The notes: generated by a model from the sequence alone, not told the origin. Numbered from the stretch's first letter, positions 6,361 through 14,543 are shown. The stretch is DNA of 19,338 nucleotides from Clostridia bacterium (GCA_003554565.1 PWGR01000045.1:1-19338), one strand, 5' to 3'. Made by a program: numbers and translations.

Positions 6361-7300
6361 CACCCCGTCCTCTCTCCCCCGCAATGCACCATCCTCGCCC
6401 TGCCCGAAACCGGGCCAGATCCACACGACAACAGCGGCGGAGTGCGGGGGTTTCGCGAAGGCAACGCAGCGTTTTCCGCGCTCGCTCCTCATCCTGAAAG
6501 AGGGTAAAGAACGAGGACCCACTCCCGCTCATCAGCACCGACCTTGCGGCTGCTTCTGAAAAGATATCGCGCAATTCCGAAAGATGTGGCTGGAGGCGAA
6601 ACGCCGCTCTCTCCAGATCATTTCGCAGCCCTGACAGAACCGGGAGGAGATCTCCATCCCGCAGCCCCGCGGCTGTTTCCTGCGGGGAAAGTGCCGCAGG
6701 AGCACTCTCCCCGGGGCAGGTATCTAAACACCGGTAAGCCGCACCTGTATTTATCCGATACGGTGGATGCAGCAGTACAGCCCAGTACTCCCCGCAAAAC
6801 GGCACTGGCTGAAGACGCTCACCCACGCCGGTGGCAACCTGCGATCCACCGCGTATGAAAAACGGCACGTCAGCGCCGAGAACTCTCCCGAGCATCTTCA
6901 CGTCAACACATGCCTCCGGCGGACGGTTCCAGAAGTACTTCGCAGCGGCGGCCATCGCCGCCGCCGCATCAGAACTCCCGCCGCCCAGTCCCGCGCCGAC
7001 GGGAATGTGCTTTTTGAGCTGAACGCACGCACCACCCGGTGGGTCAACCAGACACAGAGCCCGGAATATGAGGTTTTCGGCAGAATTTGCACCCGCAGGC
7101 ACTGCAGGATGATCACACGATATACGTGTGGCGGCAGGTTCGCGCTCCCTCTCAAAGGCAAAGGTCAGCACATCCGACAGCTCTATGACCTGCATCAGGC
7201 TGCGAATCAGGTGATAGCCATCGGGGGTGACATCCCCAACTTCGAGGCCAAGGTTTATCTTGGCAAACGCTCTTACCCGCAGCGTCCGTGCCGCTTGCAA
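6344..7300 (-). CDS. ispE: 4-diphosphocytidyl-2-C-methyl-D-erythritol kinase
   Basis: IspE phosphorylates CDP-methylerythritol in the non-mevalonate isoprenoid pathway. GHMP-kinase features are plain: AFAKINLGLEV with the catalytic Lys near the N-terminus, DGYHLIRSLMQ, the ATP loop PVGAGLGGGSSDAAA, LGADVPFFI with the catalytic Asp, and the C-terminal MSGSGSSFF loop. I chose TTG at 7300: it lies just after GGGGAGGA, 37 bp past the cphA stop, and puts the conserved AKINL at residues 13-17. An ATG at 7396 would overlap the cphA end and add an unconserved extension. This gives 318 aa, slightly long because of a basic C-terminal tail overlapping the next gene. Confidence 0.94.
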   Translation of the reverse strand: MQAARTLRVRAFAKINLGLEVGDVTPDGYHLIRSLMQVIELSDVLTFAFEREREPAATRISCDHPAVPAGANSAENLIFRALCLVDPPGGACVQLKKHIPVGAGLGGGSSDAAAAMAAAAKYFWNRPPEACVDVKMLGRVLGADVPFFIRGGSQVATGVGERLQPVPFCGEYWAVLLHPPYRINTGAAYRCLDTCPGESAPAALSPQETAAGLRDGDLLPVLSGLRNDLERAAFRLQPHLSELRDIFSEAAARSVLMSGSGSSFFTLFQDEERARKTLRCLRETPALRRCCRVDLARFRAGRGWCIAGERGRGDDVGG

Positions 7301-7337
7301 GAATCCTCCCCACTTTCCGGGCCCAGTCGGACCTTCT

Positions 7338-10025
7338 TTATGGGGTTCTCTCGTCGCTGCGACTTTCCTGCCGGCCGCTGGAGAACTGCGGCTCATCTTT
7401 CGGCTGGACCACCGGCTCAGGCACCTCACCGAGATCCCGTGCCCATACACGCACTGCCTCGTATACCGTCTTGTATTTTTCGTAGAAGACTACCAGCCCC
7501 GCACCCCTGGGCAAATCGTCCAGCGCACGCATCACTGCCTCACCTTCATCCGGCACGATGCGGGTGCGCTCTTCGGGATGCGGCGCGCGCAGCACCCCCC
7601 GCAGCAGCAGCTGGCACACCTCTCCCGGGGTCCGGCCGGGGTTTTCGCTGTCCTCTTTAATGGTGATGTGATGGAGGTTGCGACCCGCCTCCCTGCCCAC
7701 CTCCGAGATGTCCTGATCACGGCGGTTACCCGGCACCCCTATCACGCCGTGCCATCTGTCGGGAGGCAAATGCCGCAGGGCACGAAAGGTGGCAGCATAC
7801 CCGGCGCGGTTGTGGCCATAGTCAATTACCACGAGACGACCATCGATGGACAGGACCTGAAACCGGCCGGGGTTCTGTTCCGCCGGCTGGAAGGAGTGTA
7901 GGGCCTCGGCCACCACGTCCGCAGGTATTCCCAGTGCGAGTGCACCGGCAGCGGCACCAGTCAGATTCTGTACGTTGTGCTGGGCAACCCCTGCGAAGGT
8001 CAGCGGCGCATCGGACAGGTGCATGAGAGAGACCAGGCGCCGGCCGCGTGCCCACACTAACCGCCCCCCGGACACATATACCCCGGCGCCATCAGTTCTT
8101 TTGTGCTGCATGAGTGAGAGATTATCCTCCTGCGCACTGAAAAGGACTGATTCGCCCGGACAGCGGTGCGCCAAACGGATAGCTCTTGCATCGTCGGCAT
8201 TCAACACGGCCCGCCCCCAGGGCGCTACCGCCTCCACCACCAGAGACTTGACGGAAACAAGATCGTCGAGCGTCTCCACTCCATCCTGTCCCAGGTGATC
8301 GCCAGTTATATTGGTCACCAAACCCACATCGCAGCAATCAAAAAATAAACCGCTCCGGATCATTCCTCCCCGGGCGGTCTCGAGGACAGCCGCCTCAACA
8401 GCTGGGTCGCCGAGCACCACGCGAGCACTGCGGGGCCCCGCGGAATCACCCCTCATGATCCTCTGATCACCGATGTATACCCCGTCTGTGGTAGTGGCAC
8501 CAACGCTGTACCCTGCCTCGGTCAGGATATGCTGCAGGAGGCGAACCACGGTGGTCTTACCATTGCTTCCGGTGACTGCAATGATGGGTATCCGACCGCG
8601 GGACGAATCCCGCGGGAAAAGATGATCCACAATTGCCAGACCCGCATCCCGCGAGCGGCCTTCAGTGGGCGAAAGATGCATCCGGAGCCCCGGAGCCGCA
8701 TTGACTTCTATCACTGCACCTTCGTCATTCATCGGCCGCGATATATCATCAGTAACTATGTCCACGCCAGCCACATCCAACCCGGTGATTCGCGCCGCCC
8801 GGCGGGCAAGAGAAGCATTTTGGGGATGGATATGGTCAGTCACGTCCACAGCCGTCCCGCCTGTACTCAGATTCGCCTCGTCCCGCACCCGCACCCGCCT
8901 TCCCTCAGGCAGAACAAACGACAGGGATAAACCGCGCCTTCGCAGGCTCAGCACCATCATTTGGTCTACCGGAATGACTGTGAGGGAAGACTCGTGTCCC
9001 TCACCCCGGTCGGGACGGCTGTTTTCTTCTTCGATGAGCTGCAAAATGGTGCTCTTTCCGTCCCCGGCTATCCCGGGGGGGCGCCGGAGGCTGGCCGCGA
9101 CCACCTCGTCGGCAACCACCAGCACACGATACTGTTTCCCGGGAATGAAGCGTTCAACAATTACCTCGGAGTCAATTTCAGCAGCCAGGCGGTGCGCCGC
9201 CTTCAGATCCTCGAAGTCCGCAATCCCCAGACTTACCCCGGCCCCCTGATTTCCACGCCTGGGTTTGACCGCGAGTGGGCCGTCCAGCTGCAAGGCCACT
9301 TTCCCCAGCTCGTCCGCATCCTCCACGGCCACCCCGGCCGGCACCGGCACTCCACCCTCCTCCAGCAGCTTCTTGGACAGCGCCTTGTCGGAGGCTATGT
9401 CCACACCGAGGCAGCGCGTATCTCCAGTGATTGTGGCCTGCATCCGCTTCTGCTCGCTCCCGTAGCCCAGCTGGAGTAAGCTCCGGTCATTCAGGCGAAA
9501 ATGCGGCACACCGCGCCGCTTTGCCGCCTGCACCAGGGCGCGCGTGCTGGGTCCCAGATCATATCTCGCCTGCACCCGTTTGAGCTCCCGCAGAACTGAA
9601 CACCTGTCCACTTCCCTTTCTTCAAGCATGCAGAGCATCATTTTCAGGCCAGATCGAGCCGCCGCCTCGGCCACCTCCTCACACTCATACTCGGCAACTA
9701 TACGGTACCGGGAGCCCCTGAGGCGCCGAGTCTTGCCGTAGATCACGTCATAGCCCAGAAGGGCCTGCAGCTCCAGAACCACATGCTCCAGCACGTGCCC
9801 GAGGAGCGTACCGGCACGCAGGCGCTCTATGAAGCCGCCCGGATGACCCCGTGAACAGTGGTGCTCTCTCAGGGTGGGAAGGGCAGCAGCTACAGCATCA
9901 CAGAACCCATCAATCTCACTGCTCAGCACGCCATCCCATTTTCCCAGATCCACATCCAGTTCCATGACCGGGCGATGATTGTGAATATTGCGCTGTGGAA
10001 AATGACGGACTGTCTCGATTCTCAC
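7338..10025 (-). CDS. cphA: Cyanophycin synthetase
   Basis: CphA polymerises aspartate and arginine into cyanophycin, an insoluble nitrogen and carbon store, using ATP. At 895 aa it has the full three-part architecture. An N-terminal domain (about 1-200) contains RNIHNHRPVMELDVDLG and the GHVLEHVVLELQ segment. An ATP-grasp domain (about 205-470) contains AVKPRRGNQGAGV and VIEVNAAPGLRMH. A Mur-ligase-like domain (about 475-880) contains VTGSNGKTT (485-493), LETARGGMIRSGL, VTNITGDHLG, IDYGHNRAGY (usually DYAHNPxGY) and GVPGNRRDQD. GTG at 10025 is chosen because GAGGAGG lies 9 nt upstream and the family N-terminus begins there; GTG at 10058 is an alternative. No cyanophycinase gene lies in the window. 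The gene ends 37 bp before ispE. Confidence 0.95.
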   Translation of the reverse strand: MRIETVRHFPQRNIHNHRPVMELDVDLGKWDGVLSSEIDGFCDAVAAALPTLREHHCSRGHPGGFIERLRAGTLLGHVLEHVVLELQALLGYDVIYGKTRRLRGSRYRIVAEYECEEVAEAAARSGLKMMLCMLEEREVDRCSVLRELKRVQARYDLGPSTRALVQAAKRRGVPHFRLNDRSLLQLGYGSEQKRMQATITGDTRCLGVDIASDKALSKKLLEEGGVPVPAGVAVEDADELGKVALQLDGPLAVKPRRGNQGAGVSLGIADFEDLKAAHRLAAEIDSEVIVERFIPGKQYRVLVVADEVVAASLRRPPGIAGDGKSTILQLIEEENSRPDRGEGHESSLTVIPVDQMMVLSLRRRGLSLSFVLPEGRRVRVRDEANLSTGGTAVDVTDHIHPQNASLARRAARITGLDVAGVDIVTDDISRPMNDEGAVIEVNAAPGLRMHLSPTEGRSRDAGLAIVDHLFPRDSSRGRIPIIAVTGSNGKTTVVRLLQHILTEAGYSVGATTTDGVYIGDQRIMRGDSAGPRSARVVLGDPAVEAAVLETARGGMIRSGLFFDCCDVGLVTNITGDHLGQDGVETLDDLVSVKSLVVEAVAPWGRAVLNADDARAIRLAHRCPGESVLFSAQEDNLSLMQHKRTDGAGVYVSGGRLVWARGRRLVSLMHLSDAPLTFAGVAQHNVQNLTGAAAGALALGIPADVVAEALHSFQPAEQNPGRFQVLSIDGRLVVIDYGHNRAGYAATFRALRHLPPDRWHGVIGVPGNRRDQDISEVGREAGRNLHHITIKEDSENPGRTPGEVCQLLLRGVLRAPHPEERTRIVPDEGEAVMRALDDLPRGAGLVVFYEKYKTVYEAVRVWARDLGEVPEPVVQPKDEPQFSSGRQESRSDERTP

Positions 10026-10121
10026 CTTCTCCCGCCTCCTCATGGAAGGAATCACCACGTAGTGTGCGTCCTACGGCCGCGCGATATTCGGGCCAACACC
10101 TTCCATTTGAGGCGAAAAACT

Positions 10122-11156
10122 TCAGAGCCTTATTTCCAGAAGATCAAACACATTGTCAATCCGGGATGCGATACTTATCCGGTCTGAACCCGCGCTGAGC
10201 AGTCCCACAATCCGATTCTTTTCATCCACAAGCACAGATCCACTGTCGCCGGGCCTTGCCATGGGATCAGTAATGATCTGCTCCTGAAACAGCGCCTCCT
10301 CGCCCTCACCCATCTTTACCTTGATGCTTGCCCCAACTGTCGTTACCTCGCCCTCCGTCAATCCGGAGGAGCGGCCGCTCTTTCTTACCTGCATGCCCAC
10401 CTCAGCACTACCAGTGCCCGTGGGTTCTCCTATGCCCCGGATCTCTGCGGAAACAAGATCTCCTGCGGCGGGTGCAGCAACGGCAGCATCAACCAGGTTA
10501 TCTCCCCTTCCCAGCCTGCGCAGCTGGACACAATAGCCGGGGGCCAGCATGCGGAAGAGGACATTGATTCCCCGTTCAGCCCGCTTGGCAACGGGACAGA
10601 TGGCCTGGCGCTCCTCCAGACTGATCGGCACAAAACGCCGGAGATACCCGATCACATCAACGGGGGCGTGCCCCCCATCGTAGGAAGCCGGCTGCAGTAT
10701 GACATCCTCATCGCCGGGAACATGCTCACCATAGGCAAGTCTCCCGCTCACCAGAACGTGATTGTTTGACAGGATGAGGGGCTCATCGCTTTCGACATCC
10801 CGCACGACAGTACCTAGAGTCCCGGCTGTTACTTCCCTGTGCCCGATGCTGACTCCGCCGGGTGCGGGGCGCTGCCGGCCATGCCGGAAGGAGACCTCCT
10901 CGTTGGAAGGCATAAGTGCCTTGACCTCTCCGACCTCTATCACATCAGTAAGGACCCCGGGGCCGAGAGACTGGGGAAGTACTTCGTACGAGGCGAGTTG
11001 GCTCTCGGGAAGTTTCCGAGCCACCAGAACGACCACCGCCTCGCGATCAGTCGGATGCCCGTTTCGATATTTCTTACCGACACCCACCCCGATCACATTG
11101 GGCCACCGGAGCAATCGTCTCCGGTGCCTCCTGACAGCTTCTGCGTACGCATCCAC
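10122..11156 (-). CDS. Trypsin-like (S1-fold) serine protease with Nal1-type N-terminus, cytoplasmic
   Basis: This 344-aa protein begins with an N-terminal region (about 15-80: NVIGVGVGKKY, VVVLVARKLP, VLTDVIEVGEV) typical of Nal1-like bacterial proteins. A chymotrypsin-fold domain follows with LSNNHVL (His133), a likely Asp in NLVDAAV (Asp223) and PGDSGSVL (Ser305), so the triad looks complete. There is no signal peptide or membrane segment, which points to a cytoplasmic enzyme. GTG at 11156 follows AAAGGAGG at 11 nt, a little long. The gene lies 96 bp upstream of cphA on the same strand, so cotranscription is possible. Cyanophycinases belong to a different serine-peptidase family (S51), so a role on cyanophycin is speculation. 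The physiological substrate is unknown. Confidence 0.8.
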   Translation of the reverse strand: MDAYAEAVRRHRRRLLRWPNVIGVGVGKKYRNGHPTDREAVVVLVARKLPESQLASYEVLPQSLGPGVLTDVIEVGEVKALMPSNEEVSFRHGRQRPAPGGVSIGHREVTAGTLGTVVRDVESDEPLILSNNHVLVSGRLAYGEHVPGDEDVILQPASYDGGHAPVDVIGYLRRFVPISLEERQAICPVAKRAERGINVLFRMLAPGYCVQLRRLGRGDNLVDAAVAAPAAGDLVSAEIRGIGEPTGTGSAEVGMQVRKSGRSSGLTEGEVTTVGASIKVKMGEGEEALFQEQIITDPMARPGDSGSVLVDEKNRIVGLLSAGSDRISIASRIDNVFDLLEIRL

Positions 11157-11541
11157 GAAATCACGCGCCTCCTTTCTGCAGAAAAAAGCCTGCTACATGC
11201 TATGAAAGGAGACAGATTATGTTGACCACGCGCTACGGCGGCTGGTCTGGAGGGGCCGGACTCAGATTGAAGGCCGAACTGAGGGGGTCAGGATATGCTC
11301 GCAGGCGGGCTTGCTCTTCGGAGTCGAACCGCACGACTGTTGAGGTTGTTCTTCAGCCTTCCGTATTTCCCGGTTCGGGCATCGAAGGGGGGGGGTTACT
11401 GGTAAGATTAAATGCTAAGAGCGGAAGATCCCGCAGTTTTGCAAACCTCCACACTGCAGCTCGGCCCCTGCCACACCACCCCAATTGCTGCTGCATCATC
11501 CCGGGGTATTACGCTGCACAGCATCCTCTGCAGAAGAGCCC
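11157..11541. other. Spacer upstream of the S1 protease; no gene seen
   Basis: These 385 bp separate the protease start from the veg terminator. Open frames on either strand lack starts with ribosome-binding sites and resemble no family. A plus-strand frame of 200 codons starting at 11219 runs antisense through veg and is judged a shadow. A run of nine G (plus strand, near 11387-11395) and a GGTTCGACTCC string on the minus strand (near 11323-11333) were examined; the latter resembles a tRNA T-arm but has no matching acceptor, D or anticodon arms. No convincing promoter for the protease was found. Confidence 0.5.
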
Positions 11542-11575
11542 AAAAACAAAAGGAGGGGCGCACTCTACCCCTCCC
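11542..11575 (-). terminator. Intrinsic terminator of veg
   Basis: Reading the minus strand, GGAGGGG and CCCCTCC form a 7-bp GC-rich stem around a 9-nt loop, followed directly by TTTTGTTTTT. It lies about 24 nt after the veg stop, with the ideal form for Rho-independent termination, and makes veg a single-gene transcript. Confidence 0.9.
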
Positions 11576-11598
11576 AAGGCTTCAATGATTAATGCTGC

Positions 11599-11886
11599 CT
11601 ATGAACCGGCGGTAAACTCCAGCTTCTCCGAACCATTCTCACTGCAGACAGTTACCTCAACGTCGGAAGTGAGTACATCGGAATATGTGAACGAAATGCT
11701 TCGATTATGCTGCTTAGCACCAAGGCGAACGAGAAATAGATCGGGGTATGTTCTTTCCAGGGTTCCTTCTCTCTCCACAATGCGCCGACGACCCCGGTTT
11801 GCCCGCACTCGCACGGCTTGACCCAAGTGCTGCTCAAGATGACCGCGAATATCCTCGAGAGTGACCGGGTAACGCTCCTTCCTCAT
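11599..11886 (-). CDS. veg: Veg protein (DUF1021; biofilm-stimulating factor in Bacillus)
   Basis: This 95-aa small basic protein matches the Veg family. It has the SH3-like barrel pattern with VTLEDIRGHLEQHLGQAVRV, RANRGRRRIVEREGTLE, then TYPDLFLVRL and ISFTYSDVLT. Bacillus Veg stimulates extracellular matrix gene expression and affects spore outgrowth; whether that holds here is unknown. ATG at 11886 follows AAGGGGTGAGG at good spacing. A strong sigma-A-type promoter and an intrinsic terminator flank it, as expected, since veg is among the most strongly transcribed genes in Bacillus. Its usual neighbourhood near ispE is loosely kept, with cphA and the protease inserted between. Confidence 0.93.
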   Translation of the reverse strand: MRKERYPVTLEDIRGHLEQHLGQAVRVRANRGRRRIVEREGTLERTYPDLFLVRLGAKQHNRSISFTYSDVLTSDVEVTVCSENGSEKLEFTAGS

Positions 11887-11928
11887 TGCCTCACCCCTTT
11901 TGCTTCGACATATAACGTTTCACACTGC

Positions 11929-11957
11929 ATCTTAACACGATTGGTCGAATAAGTCAA
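11929..11957 (-). promoter_or_regulatory. Sigma-A promoter of veg
   Basis: On the minus strand TTGACT (11957-11952, 5/6) and TAAGAT (11934-11929, 4/6) are 17 bp apart, and an A/T-rich stretch lies upstream of the -35 (TTTGATATTTTTATGG), resembling an UP element. The start would fall about 36 nt before the veg ATG. Confidence 0.75.
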
Positions 11958-12379
11958 GGAAACCCATAAAAATATCAAATTTGCCGGCAGTCGTCAAGTA
12001 ACGTACTCGCTGTTATCCGGCCCTCAACAGGCACAGTTATCTTGTCGGCCCACAATCTGAGAACACACGCGGTCGCAGAGGGCATAGAAACCTCAGCGAA
12101 GTAACGGAAACATCATTCAGCTCATCCGCAGTTCTCTGATTGAGTGCCGTCGGGGGAATCTTCAGTCGGGAAGGTACCTGGTGTGGTCTCGTCTGTTGGC
12201 CAAAATCATGATAGGGAAACGCAGGTCCGACTCCCGGGATGTCCGCTGGTAATATGCGGCGAGGGGGAGACCCTGCTGAACTGGTGTATGAGTGTGGCAC
12301 CAGTAGAAGGACAGGGGAAACTCTTCAAGCCACAGAACCCTCATCTCTCCTCTTGTGCACACTTGCGGACGGGTTGCCC
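11958..12379. other. Spacer between pyrG and veg; no confident gene
   Basis: These 422 bp hold no ORF that I recognise. The best small candidate is a 36-codon minus-strand ORF (12085-11975) that starts MPSATACVLRLWADKITV, has GAGGT 4 nt before its ATG and ends just before the veg promoter; it is unsupported beyond that. A minus-strand frame at 12300-12037 has no ribosome-binding site and many Pro and Arg residues, as expected of noncoding sequence. A 6-bp hairpin (12281-12303, CTGGTG/CACCAG) lies about 77 nt past the pyrG stop but has no U-tract, so no clear pyrG terminator was found. Confidence 0.5.
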
Positions 12380-14017
12380 TCAAGAGCCAGACCGTCGCCT
12401 CAATGCCGCGGCCAGCAGATGCAAAAACAGGGGGTGAGGGCAATCCGGTCGGGACTTGAACTCCGGATGAAACTGGACGCCGATGAACCAGGGGTGGTCA
12501 TCCAACTCCATGACCTCGACCACGTCGGCATCCTGCCATATGCCCACCGACATGAATCCTTCTGATTCAAGGTCCTCGCGGTATTCATTGTTGATCTCGA
12601 AACGATGCCGGTGCCTCTCACAAATGGAAGTCCGACCGTACGCCAGGGCGGCCCTGGAATCCCTGCGAAGCTTGCAGGGGTAACTGCCGAGCCGCATGGT
12701 ACCGCCCATACGTTCAATGTTCTTCTGATCTGGCATCCAATCAATGACTGGATGGGGAGTGTCCCGGAAGAACTCTGTACTGTGTGCACCCTTCAGTCCC
12801 AGCACATTGTCAGCAAATTCAATCACTGCACAGTGCAGACCCAAACAAATGCCGAGAAAGGGAATATGTGTCTCTCTAATGTGCGATACGGCACCAATCA
12901 TCCCGCGAATGCCCCGATCGCCGAACCCACCAGGTATGATAACCGCGTCCACATTGGCGAGAGCCTCAGAAACAGCGCATGAATCGACGCCACCCTCATC
13001 CGTCTCCAGCTCCTCGGAGCTGACCCACTTAATATTCACCCGGACCCAATGCTGGATCCCGGCATGCACAAGAGCCTCGACCACGGAAGTGTAGGCATCG
13101 TGCAGATCCACGTACTTGCCGATAATGCCGACCGTGACCTCCCCCTCGGGCTCCTTGAACCTGCGCACAACCTCGCGCCATTCCTGCAGATCGCGCTCCC
13201 TGGTCTGCAGACCGAAATGGTCGATAACCAACTGGTCGAGATTCTGGTCCTCCAGCAGCAGTGGAACCTCGTAGATGGTGTCCAGATCATGATTTTGAAT
13301 GACCGCCTCACGCGGGACATCACAAAACAGGGCGAGCTTTTCTACCACCTCTGAAGTCAGCGGTTTATTGCACCGACAGACTATGACATCTGGAGTAATC
13401 CCGATACCCCGGAGAGAGGCAACCGAGTGCTGCGTGGGCTTGGTCTTCTGCTCACCCGCAGCTTCTATATAGGGAACCAGGGTCACGTGTATGTACATGA
13501 CATCGCTGCGACCCCGATCGGCCTTCATCTGACGGATGGCTTCGAGAAAGGGCAGGCTCTCGATATCTCCAATGGTACCCCCAATCTCACCGATGACCAC
13601 ATCAGCCCCGGTGCTGTGGGCGACGCGTTCGACGCGCCCCTTTATCTCATTGGTTATGTGGGGAATTACCTGCACCGTTCCGCCGAGATATTCTCCGCGT
13701 CGCTCGCGCTCAATGACGCTGGAGTAAATTGAACCTGTGGTTACATTGTTATCCTGGCTCAGGTCATCATTGACGAAGCGCTCGTAGTGTCCCAGGTCCA
13801 TGTCCGTCTCCGCACCGTCATCGGTGACGAATACTTCGCCATGCTGGAGCGGGCTCATGGTGCCCGGGTCTACATTTATGTACGGGTCAAGCTTCATGAT
13901 TGCAACTTTGAGGCCCCGGCTCTTGAGCAGTCGACCCAGAGAAGCCGCAGTAATTCCCTTGCCGAGACCCGAGACCACTCCACCGGTCACAAAGATGAAC
14001 TTGGCCATCTCATTCAT
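12380..14017 (-). CDS. pyrG: CTP synthase (glutamine amidotransferase domain has a Gln-to-His change)
   Basis: PyrG converts UTP to CTP using glutamine and ATP. The 545-aa protein is full length. The synthase domain (about 1-270) has FVTGGVVSGLGKGITAASLG, KLDPYINVDPGTM, GEVFVTDDGAETDMDLGHYE and GEIGGTIGDIES. The glutaminase domain (about 295-540) has VGIIGKYVDLHDAY, GGFGDRGIRG, the nucleophile in LGICLG (Cys391) and HPEFKSRP with the catalytic His and Glu. The residue after GICLGL, normally Gln in this family, is His395 (codon CAC at 12833-12835). ATG at 14017 lies only 3 nt from GGGAGG and ATG at 14008 about 11-12 nt; the second starts at MAKFIFVTGG. Expression is probably controlled through the long leader described separately. 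Confidence 0.96.
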   Translation of the reverse strand: MNEMAKFIFVTGGVVSGLGKGITAASLGRLLKSRGLKVAIMKLDPYINVDPGTMSPLQHGEVFVTDDGAETDMDLGHYERFVNDDLSQDNNVTTGSIYSSVIERERRGEYLGGTVQVIPHITNEIKGRVERVAHSTGADVVIGEIGGTIGDIESLPFLEAIRQMKADRGRSDVMYIHVTLVPYIEAAGEQKTKPTQHSVASLRGIGITPDVIVCRCNKPLTSEVVEKLALFCDVPREAVIQNHDLDTIYEVPLLLEDQNLDQLVIDHFGLQTRERDLQEWREVVRRFKEPEGEVTVGIIGKYVDLHDAYTSVVEALVHAGIQHWVRVNIKWVSSEELETDEGGVDSCAVSEALANVDAVIIPGGFGDRGIRGMIGAVSHIRETHIPFLGICLGLHCAVIEFADNVLGLKGAHSTEFFRDTPHPVIDWMPDQKNIERMGGTMRLGSYPCKLRRDSRAALAYGRTSICERHRHRFEINNEYREDLESEGFMSVGIWQDADVVEVMELDDHPWFIGVQFHPEFKSRPDCPHPLFLHLLAAALRRRSGS

Positions 14018-14146
14018 CTACCTCCCGTCGAGAATCTGTGTCGATCACAGATATGAACTGGCAACAGGAAGGGAGCACATCATAGAATTGCTTGCTGGAA
14101 ACCCATCGGCAGAAAGGACGATATATGCCATGTGAATCGAGTGCCC
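14018..14146 (-). promoter_or_regulatory. pyrG leader: predicted GGGC start, pyrimidine tract and sequesterable ribosome-binding site
   Basis: The predicted transcript starts GGGCACTCG at 14146, seven bases after the -10 box. In Bacillus pyrG the transcript also starts GGGC; low CTP stalls polymerase before the C, extra Gs are added by slippage, and the poly-G pairs with a CUCCCUUUC tract to prevent termination. Here a near-identical tract, CTCCCTTCC, lies at 14075-14067. No hairpin with a U-run follows. Instead CTCCC (14075-14071) is complementary to GGGAG (14026-14022) of the pyrG Shine-Dalgarno. Between them is a perfect 7-bp hairpin (14052-14034, ATCTGTG/CACAGAT). CTP-dependent control is inferred from the leader's form. 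Confidence 0.55.
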
Positions 14147-14152
14147 ACGTTC

Positions 14153-14181
14153 ATTTTATGTCTCCCGCCCGTAGTCGTCAA
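14153..14181 (-). promoter_or_regulatory. Sigma-A promoter of pyrG
   Basis: On the minus strand TTGACG (14181-14176, 5/6) and TAAAAT (14158-14153, 5/6) are 17 bp apart. The GGG at 14146-14144 falls at the expected +1 position, six bases after the -10 box. Confidence 0.8.
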
Positions 14182-14270
14182 CACAAAACGCGCGCTTCGC
14201 TCAGATCTTGCCGCTGACGACTCCTCCCCCCGCCTCGCCGCTGCGGACCAGCAAGCCCGGGCCAGCCACA

Positions 14271-14543
14271 TCAGGATGAATCCCAGCCCGATACTGACGG
14301 AATGATCAGTTCACCAGAGGGTAATTGCCGGGGGGTATTTCCGTACGATGCACTCATCTGTACTGCGGTGGCGCAAATAGGCGGTGCCGGCACGACCACA
14401 GTGCCGCCATCCTCAATATCTTCTCCGTCAGCCGGAATTACCAGAAACAGCAGGACAGCCAGGAGCAGGAGAACGCTCAGGACGGCAACAATCCGAGCAC
14501 CGGACATCTCCGCAAATGTCTGTTGGCGCCGCGAAGGATACAT
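14271..14543 (-). CDS. Small membrane-anchored protein of unknown function
   Basis: This 90-aa ORF has a short basic cytoplasmic N-terminus (MYPSRRQQ), one strongly hydrophobic segment at about residues 17-37 (RIVAVLSVLLLLAVLLFLVI), and an outer part of about 50 residues rich in Pro, Ser and Gly with no recognised motif and one Cys (residue 57). It would be a single-pass protein with its C-terminus outside, or a poorly cleaved secreted protein. ATG at 14543 follows GAGGTG at good spacing. A promoter-like pair lies about 44 bp upstream, and about 90 bp separate its stop from the pyrG promoter, so it may be transcribed alone between argS and pyrG. No homologue is recognised. Confidence 0.6.
   Translation of the reverse strand: MYPSRRQQTFAEMSGARIVAVLSVLLLLAVLLFLVIPADGEDIEDGGTVVVPAPPICATAVQMSASYGNTPRQLPSGELIIPSVSGWDSS

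Noticed and set aside
11290..11395. Possible tRNA, including a selenocysteine tRNA, on the minus strand from a GGTTCGACTCC string
   Set aside because: The T-stem has a mismatch, and there is no matching 5' acceptor strand, D-arm or anticodon arm at the right distance.
11219..11821. Plus-strand frame of 200 codons antisense to veg
   Set aside because: Its second half is the shadow of veg, and the composition (Arg, Ser, Pro, Cys rich) resembles no family.
12281..12303. Hairpin CTGGTG/CACCAG as a pyrG terminator
   Set aside because: Short stem, 11-nt loop, no U-run and about 77 nt from the stop.
14080..14271. 63-codon minus-strand ORF between the small membrane protein and pyrG
   Set aside because: It overlaps the pyrG promoter and leader, lacks a ribosome site and has noncoding-like Ala/Arg/Ser composition.
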